DNA of 64,000 bases from Nitrospira sp. Lineage in GTDB: Bacteria; Nitrospirota; Nitrospiria; Nitrospirales; Nitrospiraceae. The stretch spans positions 1,147,053 to 1,211,052 of the forward strand of contig CP092079.1 in assembly GCA_022226955.1 (NCBI GenBank), read 5' to 3'. A program made the translations under genes and the position numbers. The notes under the pieces were generated by a model. It worked only from the letters and a program-made list of their open reading frames with translations, did not search any database and had not been told where the DNA came from. Below, in pieces: positions 17,836-27,553 of this stretch. Every line of letters starts with the position of its first letter. The first letter of the stretch is position 1.

Positions 17836-18075
17836 TTACTGCGGACGCGCGTGGCAGCGGAAACAATCTTGCCGCTTGGGATGGCGCACCGGCAGAGGCT
17901 TGGCCGCATTCGGCTGGTGGCACGCGATACAGTCTTTCTCATTCGTCACGGCCTGATGCTCGGCATTCCTCGGAATGACCGGATTTCGGTCTTTCGGTGT
18001 CGGCAGCAACGACACTCCCGCAATGACCGCAACGGCAAAGACGACAAACCACCAATCGGCCTTTCGCAACTTCAT
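17836..18075 (-). CDS. Small membrane-anchored diheme cytochrome c
   Basis: The 79-residue protein has one N-terminal transmembrane helix (WWFVVFAVAVIAGVSLL) and two c-type heme motifs, CIACH and CFRCH, in a short periplasmic tail. Its ATG at 18075 overlaps the stop of the FAD/Fe-S dehydrogenase gene by four bases (ATGA), so the two are translationally coupled. It may accept electrons from that enzyme or a membrane complex; this is inferred from the coupling. It resembles single-helix NrfH/NapC-type or cytochrome c3-like anchors in size class only. Confidence 0.8.
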   Translation of the reverse strand: MKLRKADWWFVVFAVAVIAGVSLLPTPKDRNPVIPRNAEHQAVTNEKDCIACHQPNAAKPLPVRHPKRQDCFRCHARPQ

Positions 18076-20918
18076 GGGAAAGATGTTCCTTTATTCTGCT
18101 CCGCTGCCTCATAGGCCTCGTTCAGCAGTTGCGCCACATGTTTCACTTTGGCCCGCTCCCGCAATCCGTTTTTCATCTGGATCATGCAAGCCGGACAACT
18201 CGTCGCCACCACCTCTGCTCCGACCTGTTCCACCGCCCGGGTTTTGCGCGCCATGATCTTCCGCGACGTATCGTAATCCTTCACGATGAAGGTGCCGGCT
18301 CCACCGGCGCAACGATCGGCATCGGGCATCTCGACAAAATTGACGCCGGGGAGCGACGCAAGAATTTTGCGCGGTTCTTTGGTGACCCCGGCGGCCCGCA
18401 GGTGACAGGACGAGTGGTAGGTTACGCGCGAAGCCTGCGGCACAGCCTGGCCCATCGGCGGATGTTCCGGCGAGCGCGCCACGAACTCGGCGATATGGAC
18501 CACCTTCTTCGCCAGGTTTTCCGCCTGCCGTTTCTCGCCGCCGTCGGCAAACAATGCGGGATAATCTTTGAGCATCAGCGTGCAGGACGCGCAGCCGGTC
18601 ACGATGGTGTCATAGCCGGCAAACGAATGGATATTAAACCGGGCCCCGTCGCGGACCAGGTCCTGATGCCCGTAGGTCTGCACCGGCGTGCCGGAGCAAC
18701 GCTGCGGCGGCAAGGCCGGCTCGACGCCATGTTTCCGCAGCACTCCAATGACGGCATCTCCCACCCCATCGTCGAAATAGTTCGCGGCACAGCCGTGGAA
18801 ATAGGCGACCCGCCCCGGCGCAGGCTGAGTGCTCGGCTTCGGAATCAAGACGGCATGCCGCTCGCGCAACTGCCGGGATGCAATCCGCGGCAAAAGCAGA
18901 TCGTGCGGCAGCCGGGCGGTCGGAGCCAGGGCCTTCAGCACCCACGCAGCGCCCCATTCGATGACGCGCCTGATAACCGGCCGGTCCCAGAGAGGTTGAG
19001 TTCGTCCCAGGAATTGAAGGAACGGCTCGAACGACGTCCCCCGAGCCTGCCAGCGAAAGATCCATCCGGTGAGACGATTGGGATGCTCCGCCCGCTTCTT
19101 CAGGATGAGGTCGGAGACATCGACTCCCGCCGGACAGGCCGTCCGGCAAGACTTGCAATTGAGACAGGCCTCCACCACCCGTTTCGAGTTGAGGTAGCTG
19201 TAGTCCTTCGACGTGACGATCTCGAACCAGCCGCGAGAGCTCATGTCCTCCGATTGAAAGACATCGTAGACGGGACAGACCGCGTTGCACTTCGCGCAAG
19301 TCGCACAGGACTTCGAGAGTCTCGTGTAATCGATGTGCTCCGTGAACGGCACATCGCTGATCTTGATGCCGGGGTTGAGGACGTTACCGGGATCGAACGC
19401 CCGCTTCACATCCACGAACAGCCCATACAATTCGTCGCCGAACATTTTCCTGACGTACTCGGCGCGGATGCGGCCATCGCCATGCTCTCCACAGATCGAG
19501 CCGCCGAAGCGCGACAGCACCGTCGCATGAATCTCATGATAGGCTTGCACCATCTTGTCGAAATCCTGGCGATCATTCACATTCAGCAACGGCACGATAT
19601 GGGCATTCCCGTTGCCGATATGACCGAAGATCGCGACCGGTACCCGTTGCCCGGCGAAGAATTCTTCCAGGTATCCAATCAACTCGCTGATCCGCTCGGC
19701 CCGCACCACGACATCGTCCACAAAGTTGATCGGCTTCTTTTGCGGATCGAAACGATAGAGGGTCGGGTACAAGGCTTTGCGCGCTTTCCAGAGTTGCTCG
19801 CGACGCTCCGGATCGAACGCGAGCGTCAGCTCGCCGGCCAGCTTATAAGGCCGGCAGGCCGCCGCCATCTGCTCGGCGCGCTCATGCAGATCGACGTCGA
19901 AGGAATCCGCATCCACCTCGACCAAGAGCGTCGCGGCGGCGTCGGCTGGAATCCCATGCGTGACCCGGCCGATCAGGTCTAGCGTATTGCCATCCATGAC
20001 CTCCAGCGCGCTGGGCTGCAACCGCAGCAAGTGCGGCACCGCTTCGCCCACTTCTTCCAAATGCCTGAAATGGATCAAGGCCGTGAGCGTCGCCTTTGGC
20101 CGGTCCACTAACTTTATTGTCGCCTCGCTGACCACGCCCAATGTGCCTTCGCTGCCGACAAAGAGCTTGGGCACATCAAAAATCCCATCCGCCAGGCCGT
20201 CCGCCAGGCCGAACAGATTGTAGCCGCAACTATTTTTGCTCACGGTCGGTTTCTTGGCGGCAATGAGGTCCGCATGCGTTTGCAGCAGCACAAATAGTTC
20301 GCGCAACGCCGGCACCGTGGCCAGCATGTTTTCCAAACCCGGCTCATTCAATCCATAGGGTCGCGCATCCAGCCACTGTTCGGACGCGAGACAGAGCCGC
20401 AAACTCCGGACATTGTCTTTCACAGCGCCATACCGCAATGTGTGGGGGCCGGACGAATTGTTCGCCAACATGCCGCCGAGTTTGCACATGTCCCCGCTCG
20501 AAGGATCGGGCCCGAACAACAACCCCTGACGGCCCAATTGCCGGTTCAACTCCGCCAGCACAATGCCGGGCTGCACACGCGCCCACTTCTCTTCGCGATT
20601 CACTTCAAGAATCCGGTTCAAGCGGGAAACATCGAGGACGATGCCGCTCCCGATGGCCGATCCGGTAAGATTGGTCCCGGCGGCGCGAGGGGTGAGCGGA
20701 ATGCCACGAGCCACGGCATAGCGAATGGTCGTCGCGATATCCTCTTCAGCCTCCACGAGGACCACGGCCTTAGGTTCCATGCGATAGATACTGGCATCCA
20801 CCGCATAGGCCGTCTTTGTGGGGAAATCGTCTTTGACTTTTTCGGAGCCAAGTTGCGCACGAAGATCCGCCGCGATGGCGCGCGAACGGTCCGGCAGAAT
20901 GAGGGTTGGCGCAGTCAT
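18072..20918 (-). CDS. FAD-linked oxidase fused to Fe-S subunit (D-lactate/glycolate dehydrogenase type)
   Basis: This 948-residue enzyme joins a GlcD-like and a GlcF-like part. An FAD-binding PCMH domain (RYAVARGIPLTPRAAGTNLT, LGGMLANNSSGPHTLRYG) is followed by the FAD-oxidase C-terminal domain (FGHIGNGNAHIVPLL, GGSICGEHGDGR). Two 4Fe-4S motifs follow, CATCAKCNAVCP and CLNCKSCRTACP, and then two CCG domains (YFHGCAANYFDD, YHSSCHLRAAG, TSCPACMIQMK). Such fusions oxidise D-2-hydroxyacids such as D-lactate and pass electrons to quinone or cytochrome. The overlapping diheme cytochrome suggests an electron acceptor. A 2-hydroxyacid dehydrogenase is encoded nearby. The exact substrate is not determined. 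Confidence 0.88.
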   Translation of the reverse strand: MTAPTLILPDRSRAIAADLRAQLGSEKVKDDFPTKTAYAVDASIYRMEPKAVVLVEAEEDIATTIRYAVARGIPLTPRAAGTNLTGSAIGSGIVLDVSRLNRILEVNREEKWARVQPGIVLAELNRQLGRQGLLFGPDPSSGDMCKLGGMLANNSSGPHTLRYGAVKDNVRSLRLCLASEQWLDARPYGLNEPGLENMLATVPALRELFVLLQTHADLIAAKKPTVSKNSCGYNLFGLADGLADGIFDVPKLFVGSEGTLGVVSEATIKLVDRPKATLTALIHFRHLEEVGEAVPHLLRLQPSALEVMDGNTLDLIGRVTHGIPADAAATLLVEVDADSFDVDLHERAEQMAAACRPYKLAGELTLAFDPERREQLWKARKALYPTLYRFDPQKKPINFVDDVVVRAERISELIGYLEEFFAGQRVPVAIFGHIGNGNAHIVPLLNVNDRQDFDKMVQAYHEIHATVLSRFGGSICGEHGDGRIRAEYVRKMFGDELYGLFVDVKRAFDPGNVLNPGIKISDVPFTEHIDYTRLSKSCATCAKCNAVCPVYDVFQSEDMSSRGWFEIVTSKDYSYLNSKRVVEACLNCKSCRTACPAGVDVSDLILKKRAEHPNRLTGWIFRWQARGTSFEPFLQFLGRTQPLWDRPVIRRVIEWGAAWVLKALAPTARLPHDLLLPRIASRQLRERHAVLIPKPSTQPAPGRVAYFHGCAANYFDDGVGDAVIGVLRKHGVEPALPPQRCSGTPVQTYGHQDLVRDGARFNIHSFAGYDTIVTGCASCTLMLKDYPALFADGGEKRQAENLAKKVVHIAEFVARSPEHPPMGQAVPQASRVTYHSSCHLRAAGVTKEPRKILASLPGVNFVEMPDADRCAGGAGTFIVKDYDTSRKIMARKTRAVEQVGAEVVATSCPACMIQMKNGLRERAKVKHVAQLLNEAYEAAEQNKGTSFP

Positions 20919-21103
20919 AATGTAAAGTGGCGCATTTTAGACGGTCCAGGAGCGCCAGAACAAGACCGTGTCTGCTGTTTGATGGCCGTGCGGACCGGCC
21001 CAATCCCCGGCGCGCGTTGCTTGATAAATGAAGAAGAGTTCTCTATACCTACAGCGCTGACAGCGCCCGGTTTCTGACAAGAATTATGAGGCGACACACT
21101 CGC

Positions 21104-21688
21104 ATGAATACAGCACCCCCCCCCCATCTACTTCGGTCGGCCATCGCGGATGGCCTGCGCCGAATGGTCCCTCGGACATTGTGGCCGGTAGCGCTGAGCC
21201 TGGCGCTCTTCACGGCCGTAGGCTGCGGCTCGGTGGTTCCCTCCCGCTATATGGATCGCGCGGTTCCACATGCGACGCTGACATCGATTGCAGCCTCTCC
21301 CGACAACTATCGCGGCCGCATGGTCCTGCTCGGCGGCACAATCGTCAACGAGACCATGCGTGGGAGTCAGCTCTGGCTGCATGTCCGCAATCGCCCGCTC
21401 GATGAAGATTATATTCCGCAGCTTCCGCCAAGCCCTGACGACCCCGAAGCGGCTGAATATTGGGTCGTTGTCGAGGCAAAGCAACAATTCCCCCCTTCCC
21501 ATCATAAATGGGCCGATATGGTCCTGGCGGGATATGTTGCTGGCCGGACTCCCTCGAAAGAGGTCATTATCAAGCTGGCCTATGCGCGCGGCCGCGATCT
21601 CGATCTGTCTTCGTACGATACGTGGGATCACCCTGAATACGTCACCTATGTGCCTGCCTCGATAGCCGTTGAATTCATATGGGAATAA
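21104..21688 (+). CDS. Slp-family outer membrane lipoprotein
   Basis: This is a lipoprotein of the Slp family (starvation-inducible outer membrane lipoprotein in E. coli). The signal segment LWPVALSLALFTAVGCGS ends in a lipobox Cys. The mature part shows the family pattern MVLLGGTIVNE (Slp GG-x-I), and EYWVVVEAKQ. GAGGCG ten bases before 21104 favours this start; 21086 is an alternative in-frame ATG. The physiological role of Slp proteins is not well defined beyond stationary-phase and acid conditions in enterics. Confidence 0.75.
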   Translation: MNTAPPPHLLRSAIADGLRRMVPRTLWPVALSLALFTAVGCGSVVPSRYMDRAVPHATLTSIAASPDNYRGRMVLLGGTIVNETMRGSQLWLHVRNRPLDEDYIPQLPPSPDDPEAAEYWVVVEAKQQFPPSHHKWADMVLAGYVAGRTPSKEVIIKLAYARGRDLDLSSYDTWDHPEYVTYVPASIAVEFIWE

Positions 21689-21760
21689 CCTTCGCGGTCT
21701 CAGCCTGTCTGCTGACCGTTGCCAGATGATTCACAGACGCCGCTCCACTCGGTGCCCTCA

Positions 21761-22738
21761 ATGCCCGTACCCACTACGCCATCGCGTCCGCTGCTGTATC
21801 TTACCCGCCTGCTTCCAGAGCCGGTCTTGGCCACGCTTCGCGCAGCGTATACCTTCGTCTCCGAACCGCTGGATCGCGCGCCGACCGCCGATGAATATCT
21901 CCGCGGCTTCGCGCAGGCCGACGCGGTCATTTGCACGCTGACCGACCCCGTCACCGGCGAGTTGCTCGCCGCCGCGCCGCGCTTAAAGATCGTGGCCAAC
22001 TATGCGGTGGGCTACAACAACATCGACCTCGCCGCTGCCGCGCGGCATGGAGTCGTCATCACAAACACGCCGGATGTGTTGACCGACGCGACAGCGGACC
22101 TGACCTGGGCGCTGATGCTGGCCGTGGCGCGGCGCGTGATTGAAGGAGACCGGTGGGCGCGGTCGGGAACCTGGCCCGGCTGGGCGCCGACACAACTGCT
22201 GGGAACCGACGTGACCGGCAAGACGCTCGGCATTATCGGGATGGGACGCATCGGACAGGCGGTCGCACTGCGCGCGCAAGGGTTTCGCATGCCGGTGCTG
22301 TACAGCAGTCGCCGGCCCTGCTCCAGTCCATCTGGCAGCCCGTCCTGGATTCATCAACCGTTGGAGGAAGTCTTGAGGCAGGCCGACTTCATTTCGCTGC
22401 ACGTTCCCTTGTCGGAGACGACACGTCATCTCATTGGAGCACGCGAACTGGCCATGATGAAGCCCACGGCTGTTCTCATCAACACATCCCGCGGCCCAGT
22501 CATCGACGAAGCCGCGTTGCTCGCGGCCTTGCAACAGCGCACGATTGCCGGAGCCGGTTTGGATGTGTATGAGCGAGAGCCGCTTATGACACAGGGGCTG
22601 GAGACGCTGGCGAATACCGTGCTGCTCCCCCATGTGGGGTCAGCCACGCAGCAGGCGCGAATTACGATGGGCATGCTCTGCGTGGAAAATATTGCGGCAG
22701 TACTCGGAGGACGGCCCCCGCTAAACCCGGTGAGTTAG
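21761..22738 (+). CDS. D-isomer-specific 2-hydroxyacid dehydrogenase (glyoxylate/hydroxypyruvate reductase-like)
   Basis: This 325-residue NAD(P)-dependent enzyme reduces 2-ketoacids such as glyoxylate or hydroxypyruvate. It has the family features: VANYAVGYNNIDLAAAARHG near residue 86, the dinucleotide fold GKTLGIIGMGRIGQAVALRA, DFISLHVPLSETTRHLI, ALINTSRGPVIDEAAL-like INTSRGPVIDEAALLAAL, the catalytic Glu in DVYEREP and the catalytic His in LLPHVGSAT. A start at 21761 (ATG) puts LLYLTRLLPEPVL at the N-terminus; a TTG at 21719 would add 14 residues. It converges with the TPR gene. Confidence 0.88.
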   Translation: MPVPTTPSRPLLYLTRLLPEPVLATLRAAYTFVSEPLDRAPTADEYLRGFAQADAVICTLTDPVTGELLAAAPRLKIVANYAVGYNNIDLAAAARHGVVITNTPDVLTDATADLTWALMLAVARRVIEGDRWARSGTWPGWAPTQLLGTDVTGKTLGIIGMGRIGQAVALRAQGFRMPVLYSSRRPCSSPSGSPSWIHQPLEEVLRQADFISLHVPLSETTRHLIGARELAMMKPTAVLINTSRGPVIDEAALLAALQQRTIAGAGLDVYEREPLMTQGLETLANTVLLPHVGSATQQARITMGMLCVENIAAVLGGRPPLNPVS

Positions 22739-22749
22739 AAACATTACGG

Positions 22750-24645
22750 CTAACTGGCGAGACGGAATTCGCTCTGAACGGAGGACGCCTTGCCGCGAAG
22801 CGATTCCAGCCGTTGCGGCACATCATGAAACGACGGAATCAGCTTGTAGATGCTGACCGCCTGCTCCCATTGCGATTCGGCTTCGTATAGCATGCCCAGC
22901 TCATAGCGGATCGCCTGGCTCTTCGCCCCCTGGCAACGGGGATCCGAGAGCACCGTTTCAAGCCCGCGAATCGCCGGCTTGAAGGCGCGTTGATCCTTCT
23001 GGCACAAGGCGGTCATGAGACAAGAATCCAGATAGAACGACTCGTCGGCCTGTGCGAGCTGAAACTCGTCCATAGCGTCTTCGAACAGCCCCATATCCTT
23101 GTAGGCAATCCCCAATGTGAAATGCGCCTCATAGTCGGGCACCTGCTCTACAACTGCTGCCAATGGCGCCTCAGCGGGATCAGAGGGAATCCCCATCGGC
23201 TCAACCGAGACAGATTCAGCCGCTTCAGGAAGCTCCGAAGATGCAGCCGCCAGCCACGCACCGGGAAGCAACGGCTCTGGATCTTCCGCCAAGACTGCCA
23301 ATGGAGCCGGTTGCCCATCATCCACTTGCTCGCTTGCAGTCACAAACACAGGAGCAGTATCCGGAACCGCGTCATGATTAGGAATAGGCTGAACTTTGGC
23401 TTTCTCGATCGGCTGAGCATCGATCGGCGGATTATCCAGGACTGCGCCAGCAGGCTTAGCCGAAATCCCATACCCCATAAGCGCGGCTAAGCGGGTCACC
23501 ATGTCTGAGCCAGGCGCCAGGACCTTCACTTTCTCAAACAACTCTTCATGCAAACTCTCCATCCCCGGCTCGGGATGCAATAAGAGCAGCTCCACGGCTT
23601 TTGCGTACTGTTCAGCCGCCGCCGCTGCATTGCCTTTTTCCTCAAACAACTCGGCCGACAGCTCAATGAGCGGCACCGAGTTCGGTTCCGCAGCGAGAAA
23701 CTCCGCAACCAGCGCTTCGGCCAAGGGATAATCCTGCGCGCGCAGCGCCGCGCCGGCCAGAAAACGGTATTCGCCCAGCGCCACCTGTACATCGCCCCGC
23801 TGCAAATGCAACCGCGCGAGCAATTGACAGACCTGCGGATTCCCCGGTTCCCGTGTCAGCAATTGGTTGAGAATCGCTTCGGCCCCGGCATACTGTTTCT
23901 CGTCCATCCGCCGCGTGGCTTCCGCAAGCAAATCCAACGGCTCCGACAAGCGGCTGGCCACCGTGGCCGGCCCCCCGGATGCAACGGGTTTCCCGGAAAC
24001 GGCCCCGCTCTTTTGCACCCCCTCGACAAACTGGACGGCTTCATTGTTTTTCGGATCGATCCGCAAGACCGCGAGATACGCGTCCTTCGCTTCGTCATAA
24101 CGACCCTGCGCCGATCGTTCTCGGCCAAGTTGCAGATACACCTTGGTCGCTTCGCCCTGAAGATTTTCTTGGAGACACAGCTCGGCAACACGCTGCTGGG
24201 CATCGAGATTCGACGGATCCTGGCTGACGATTCTCTTATAGACCTCCAGCGCCTCTTTGCCTTTTCGCTCTTTGAGGTAATACTTGCCCAGCGTGAGATA
24301 GTCCTGGACCGCGCTGCTTAATAAGCCGCGTTCAGCATTGAGATCGCCAAGGTGGCGGTAGACTTCATACCGGGTGGGATCGACCTTGAGAACTTTCTTG
24401 TATGCCGCAATAGCTTTGAGCGTCGCGCCTTCCGACCGGAAACCGGCTGCCGCTTGAAGGAATGCCGCGATCGCATCCGGCACGGCGTTGCGCTTGAGAT
24501 GAAGATCCCCGATCGAGTTGTGGATGCTGCCGTCGTTCGAGACTTCTCCGGCCAGTTTCCGCCACTCCGCAATGGCCGCATCGTACTGGCCTTTGGCGGC
24601 CAATAACTGCGCAGTCTGCAGAACTTTTGTCCGATCAACGGCCAA
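22750..24645 (-). CDS. Large tetratricopeptide-repeat protein
   Basis: This 631-residue protein is built from TPR helices, for example DAAIAEWRKLAGEVSNDGSI, YLTLGKYYLKERKGKEALEV, YKRIVSQDPSNLDAQQRVAE and VCQLLARLHLQRGDVQVALG. A Pro/Ala-rich acidic linker of about 100 residues (near 400-500) is followed by further repeats (HFTLGIAYKDMGLFEDAMDE). There is no signal peptide. It is most likely a scaffold; the partner is unknown. The gene lies alone, on the opposite strand to the 2-hydroxyacid dehydrogenase gene. Confidence 0.75.
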   Translation of the reverse strand: MAVDRTKVLQTAQLLAAKGQYDAAIAEWRKLAGEVSNDGSIHNSIGDLHLKRNAVPDAIAAFLQAAAGFRSEGATLKAIAAYKKVLKVDPTRYEVYRHLGDLNAERGLLSSAVQDYLTLGKYYLKERKGKEALEVYKRIVSQDPSNLDAQQRVAELCLQENLQGEATKVYLQLGRERSAQGRYDEAKDAYLAVLRIDPKNNEAVQFVEGVQKSGAVSGKPVASGGPATVASRLSEPLDLLAEATRRMDEKQYAGAEAILNQLLTREPGNPQVCQLLARLHLQRGDVQVALGEYRFLAGAALRAQDYPLAEALVAEFLAAEPNSVPLIELSAELFEEKGNAAAAAEQYAKAVELLLLHPEPGMESLHEELFEKVKVLAPGSDMVTRLAALMGYGISAKPAGAVLDNPPIDAQPIEKAKVQPIPNHDAVPDTAPVFVTASEQVDDGQPAPLAVLAEDPEPLLPGAWLAAASSELPEAAESVSVEPMGIPSDPAEAPLAAVVEQVPDYEAHFTLGIAYKDMGLFEDAMDEFQLAQADESFYLDSCLMTALCQKDQRAFKPAIRGLETVLSDPRCQGAKSQAIRYELGMLYEAESQWEQAVSIYKLIPSFHDVPQRLESLRGKASSVQSEFRLAS

Positions 24646-24714
24646 GGCAACCCTCGATGAAGGAGAATTAGGTAAACGCTAACAGTGTCAATGGGTTTTG
24701 TCCAGGAAATGGCA

Positions 24715-24755
24715 GAAACAAAAGGGGCGTGCTTTCCCTGAAGAAAACACGCCCC
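24715..24755 (-). terminator. Intrinsic terminator of the cold-shock gene
   Basis: On the minus strand the stem GGGGCGTGTTTT / AAAGCACGCCCC pairs at 11 of 12 positions around a short loop and is followed by TTTTGTTT. It lies 24 bases after the cold-shock gene stop. Confidence 0.85.
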
Positions 24756-24779
24756 CTCACATGACGTCTCTACCGATGA

Positions 24780-24995
24780 CTAGGCTGAAAGCTCTGCTTT
24801 CAACACGTTGGCCGCTTGCGGTCCCTTGGCTCCTTGCACAATATCGAATTCAACCGGTTCGCCTTCCTTCAGAGTCTTGAATCCATCGCCCTGAAGCGCC
24901 GAATAGTGGACAAACACATCGTCGCCACTATCCAGTCTGATAAAGCCGAACCCCTTCCGATCATTGAACCACTTCACTGTCCCTTTTGTCTTCAC
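24780..24995 (-). CDS. Cold-shock domain protein (CspA family)
   Basis: This 71-residue single cold-shock domain protein binds single-stranded RNA or DNA. It carries RNP1 KGFGFI and RNP2 DVFVHYSAL, with the family opening [16 protein letters not shown]. Its AGGAGG-like site (GAAAAGGAGGATCTTG on the minus strand) lies just upstream of the ATG. A strong terminator follows. The 5' region is long; a TTGACA at 25196-25201 on the minus strand could be a -35 box, which would give a leader near 180 bases of the kind known for cold-shock genes. The -10 match is poor. Confidence 0.92.
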   Translation of the reverse strand: MKTKGTVKWFNDRKGFGFIRLDSGDDVFVHYSALQGDGFKTLKEGEPVEFDIVQGAKGPQAANVLKAELSA

Positions 24996-25286
24996 AAGAT
25001 CCTCCTTTTCTCAATGGCTACGTACAGTTACGCAGCCGGCTACACACGCCATACACAAGGCACCGATGATTGCGATGAACAGAAAAAGAGAAGTGAGAGG
25101 ATCGATCGACAGGCGTCTGCAAAAAAAATTGAATCACGCACAGAACCTATCGGTGAAATGAAAAGCGAAGTGGAAGTACCATAGCACTTTCACCTTGTCA
25201 AGGGACGCATTTGGCCCTGGCCATATTCGCATGCGGTTTACAAGGTCGTACGACTACCCTTATAGTGCCGCAACGCGCTCACGACC

Positions 25287-26387
25287 GTGGCTCTTGTGAT
25301 TCTACGAACACTACTCGACCGGTATATTTTCACTGAACTCCTCGCCCCGTTCGGGCTGAGCCTTGGTGCGCTGTGCTTCGTGATGCTCACACGGGAACTC
25401 CTGCGTCTCGTGGAACTCCTGGTCTCAAAAGGAGTCGGCCTCTGGTCGGTGTTGAAAGTCTTCGCCACGCTGCTTCCCTCGTTTCTGGTTCTGACACTAC
25501 CTATCGCCGGTATCATCGCCTCCATCACAGCCTTTGGACGCCTCTCCTTCGACAAAGAATTGGTGGCGATGCGGGCGGCGGGGCTCAGCCTGTACCGCTT
25601 GACTCAGCCAGTCCTATTGTTCGCCCTCTCGGTGTTTACGCTGACCCTCGTCCTCTCTCAATGGGGGCAGCCCTGGAGCTCGGTCAACCTGAAGAAAGTT
25701 GCGCTCAACCTGCTTCGCGATCAGCTGGTCTTGGCTCTGGAACGAGGCACATTCAATGAACCCGTCCCCAAACTGGTGATCTATATTCCCGATAGCGGAT
25801 CGGGGCAGGCGGCACCGGGGATTTTCGTATCGGACGAACGCAGCCCCAATGAACCGCGAATTATCGTAGCCGACGACTTTCAGGTTCTTATGGATCCGGA
25901 GCACGAGCAAGTCGCCCTTCGGCTCGTGAACGGCGTCATTCATAGCCAGCCAGATATCGTCGATCAATATCAACAGGTGGCCTTTACCAGTTACGACCTC
26001 AAAATGAGTCTCAACCAAAGCGGCTACGCCACGACGGAAGAGCGGCCGACGCATGCCTCCATCATCGCGCAACTCGATGCCAGCCAGTGGAAAGACACAC
26101 AGGCCTTGCGCCGCTTGATGGAATATTACAAGGATCTCGCGTTTCCCACGGCCTCATTAGTGTTTTGCCTGCTGGGCGTCCCGGTCGGCATTGTCTCCAA
26201 ACGGTCGGGGCGCATGGGAGGATTCGCGGTCGGGGTGTTGATCGTCGTCGCGTATTATATTTTGAATATCGCCTGCGAGTTTCTCGTCACCACGCTCTGG
26301 ATCTCTCCGTTTGCCGGCGCATGGATGCCGAACGGATTATTCGCGCTTCTCACGGTCTGGTTGTTCTGGAAGATGAGCTACGAATAA
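25287..26387 (+). CDS. lptF: LPS export permease LptF
   Basis: This 366-residue inner-membrane protein is one of the two permease subunits of the LptB2FG complex, which extracts LPS from the inner membrane. It has the YjgP/YjgQ layout: two transmembrane helices near the N-terminus (FGLSLGALCFVMLTRELLR, LVLTLPIAGIIASITAFGRL), the coupling segment DKELVAMRAAGLSLYRL, a periplasmic beta-jellyroll between about residues 130 and 260 and C-terminal helices (ASLVFCLLGVPVGIVSKRSG). The start is GTG at 25287. lptG follows after five bases. Confidence 0.88.
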   Translation: MALVILRTLLDRYIFTELLAPFGLSLGALCFVMLTRELLRLVELLVSKGVGLWSVLKVFATLLPSFLVLTLPIAGIIASITAFGRLSFDKELVAMRAAGLSLYRLTQPVLLFALSVFTLTLVLSQWGQPWSSVNLKKVALNLLRDQLVLALERGTFNEPVPKLVIYIPDSGSGQAAPGIFVSDERSPNEPRIIVADDFQVLMDPEHEQVALRLVNGVIHSQPDIVDQYQQVAFTSYDLKMSLNQSGYATTEERPTHASIIAQLDASQWKDTQALRRLMEYYKDLAFPTASLVFCLLGVPVGIVSKRSGRMGGFAVGVLIVVAYYILNIACEFLVTTLWISPFAGAWMPNGLFALLTVWLFWKMSYE

Positions 26388-26392
26388 CGACG

Positions 26393-27484
26393 ATGACCAT
26401 TCTCTTTCGCTATATTCTTCGCGAGTACGCCAAGATCTTCCTGATGTGCTTTTCGGGACTGATGACCATCTATCTCGTGATCGACTTTTTTGAAAAAGTC
26501 CGACGCTTTCTCAAATTCGACGCCAACATGGTCGACGTCCTCACCTATTTCGTCCTGAAGACTCCGGCCATTTCGTTTCAAATCACTCCGCTGGCGATTC
26601 TCATGGCGACGCTCCTAACCCTGGGACTCTTCGCACGCAACAATGAAATCACCGCCATGCGAAGTTGCGGAATCAGCTTGACCTGGATTGCCTCGCCTTT
26701 CCTCATCTTTGCCACGGGCATTTCCTTGATTCTCCTGAGCTTCAGCTCGACCGTGATTCCCCTGGCCTTAGAAAAGGCTGAAGAAATCAGGCTCGTCCGC
26801 ATCGAAAAGAAGCCGGCCCCCATGGCCGTCAAAGCGCCTCGCCCTTGGATCCGCATGGGATCGGACAGTCTCCTGCACATTGCGGAGGTCGAAGTCGGCG
26901 GAACGATGCTCCATCGAATCCACCTCTATCACTTTCACAACGGGTTTCGGCTAGACCGGATGACCGAAGCCGCCACTGCGGCCTATACCCCGGAGGGATG
27001 GGTGCTCCAGAACGGAAACCAGCGGCGCTTCTCCCCCGACGGATCGGTCGCGCTGCTCCAATTCGAACAGCTGCCAGTGGAGTTATCGCTGATCCCCGAC
27101 GATTTTTCGACTTGGCTAGCCGGCGACTCCGAAACGATGACGATCAGAAATATTCGTGGATACATGAGCCGGTTCAAGAATGAGGGCAGTTTATTTGCAC
27201 GCCTCCAGACCGACTACTACGGACGGCTGGCCTTTCCCTTCGTCGCGGTCATCATGGTGATCGTCGGCCTTGCCCTCAGCTTGCGCCGAAGCGGCGTTCG
27301 CGGCGGCACGATGGCGGTGGGTATCGGCCAGGCCTTTGTCGTGGGCTTCTGTTATTGGACCACGCATTCCATCGCCATTGCCTTGGGACGTGGTGGATTG
27401 CTGGCTCCCATGCTGGCGGGCTGGATCGCCAACCTGCTCTTTGCGAGCTTTGGTCTCTACCTTCTCCTCAAAGTGCGCTACTGA
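26393..27484 (+). CDS. lptG: LPS export permease LptG
   Basis: This 363-residue partner permease has the same YjgP/YjgQ fold. It begins MTILFRYILREYAKIFLMCF, a typical LptG start, and has the coupling segment ARNNEITAMRSCGISLTWIA near residue 82, a periplasmic domain and terminal helices (VIMVIVGLALSLRRSG, WIANLLFASFGLYLLLKV). The ATG at 26393 begins five bases after the LptF stop; upstream in-frame extension overlaps lptF and has no family similarity. The pair feeds the LPS transport bridge. Confidence 0.9.
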   Translation: MTILFRYILREYAKIFLMCFSGLMTIYLVIDFFEKVRRFLKFDANMVDVLTYFVLKTPAISFQITPLAILMATLLTLGLFARNNEITAMRSCGISLTWIASPFLIFATGISLILLSFSSTVIPLALEKAEEIRLVRIEKKPAPMAVKAPRPWIRMGSDSLLHIAEVEVGGTMLHRIHLYHFHNGFRLDRMTEAATAAYTPEGWVLQNGNQRRFSPDGSVALLQFEQLPVELSLIPDDFSTWLAGDSETMTIRNIRGYMSRFKNEGSLFARLQTDYYGRLAFPFVAVIMVIVGLALSLRRSGVRGGTMAVGIGQAFVVGFCYWTTHSIAIALGRGGLLAPMLAGWIANLLFASFGLYLLLKVRY

Positions 27485-27553
27485 CACCGGTTGACTGCAC
27501 GCAGACCTTCCGGTAAGTAGTGATCGAACCTGTGCGAATTAGGAGTGCGACAC

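Noticed and set aside
18129-19982. 617-codon open frame antisense to the FAD/Fe-S dehydrogenase
   Set aside because: It is an exact shadow of a gene with clear domains, has no family features and arises from GC-rich codon use.
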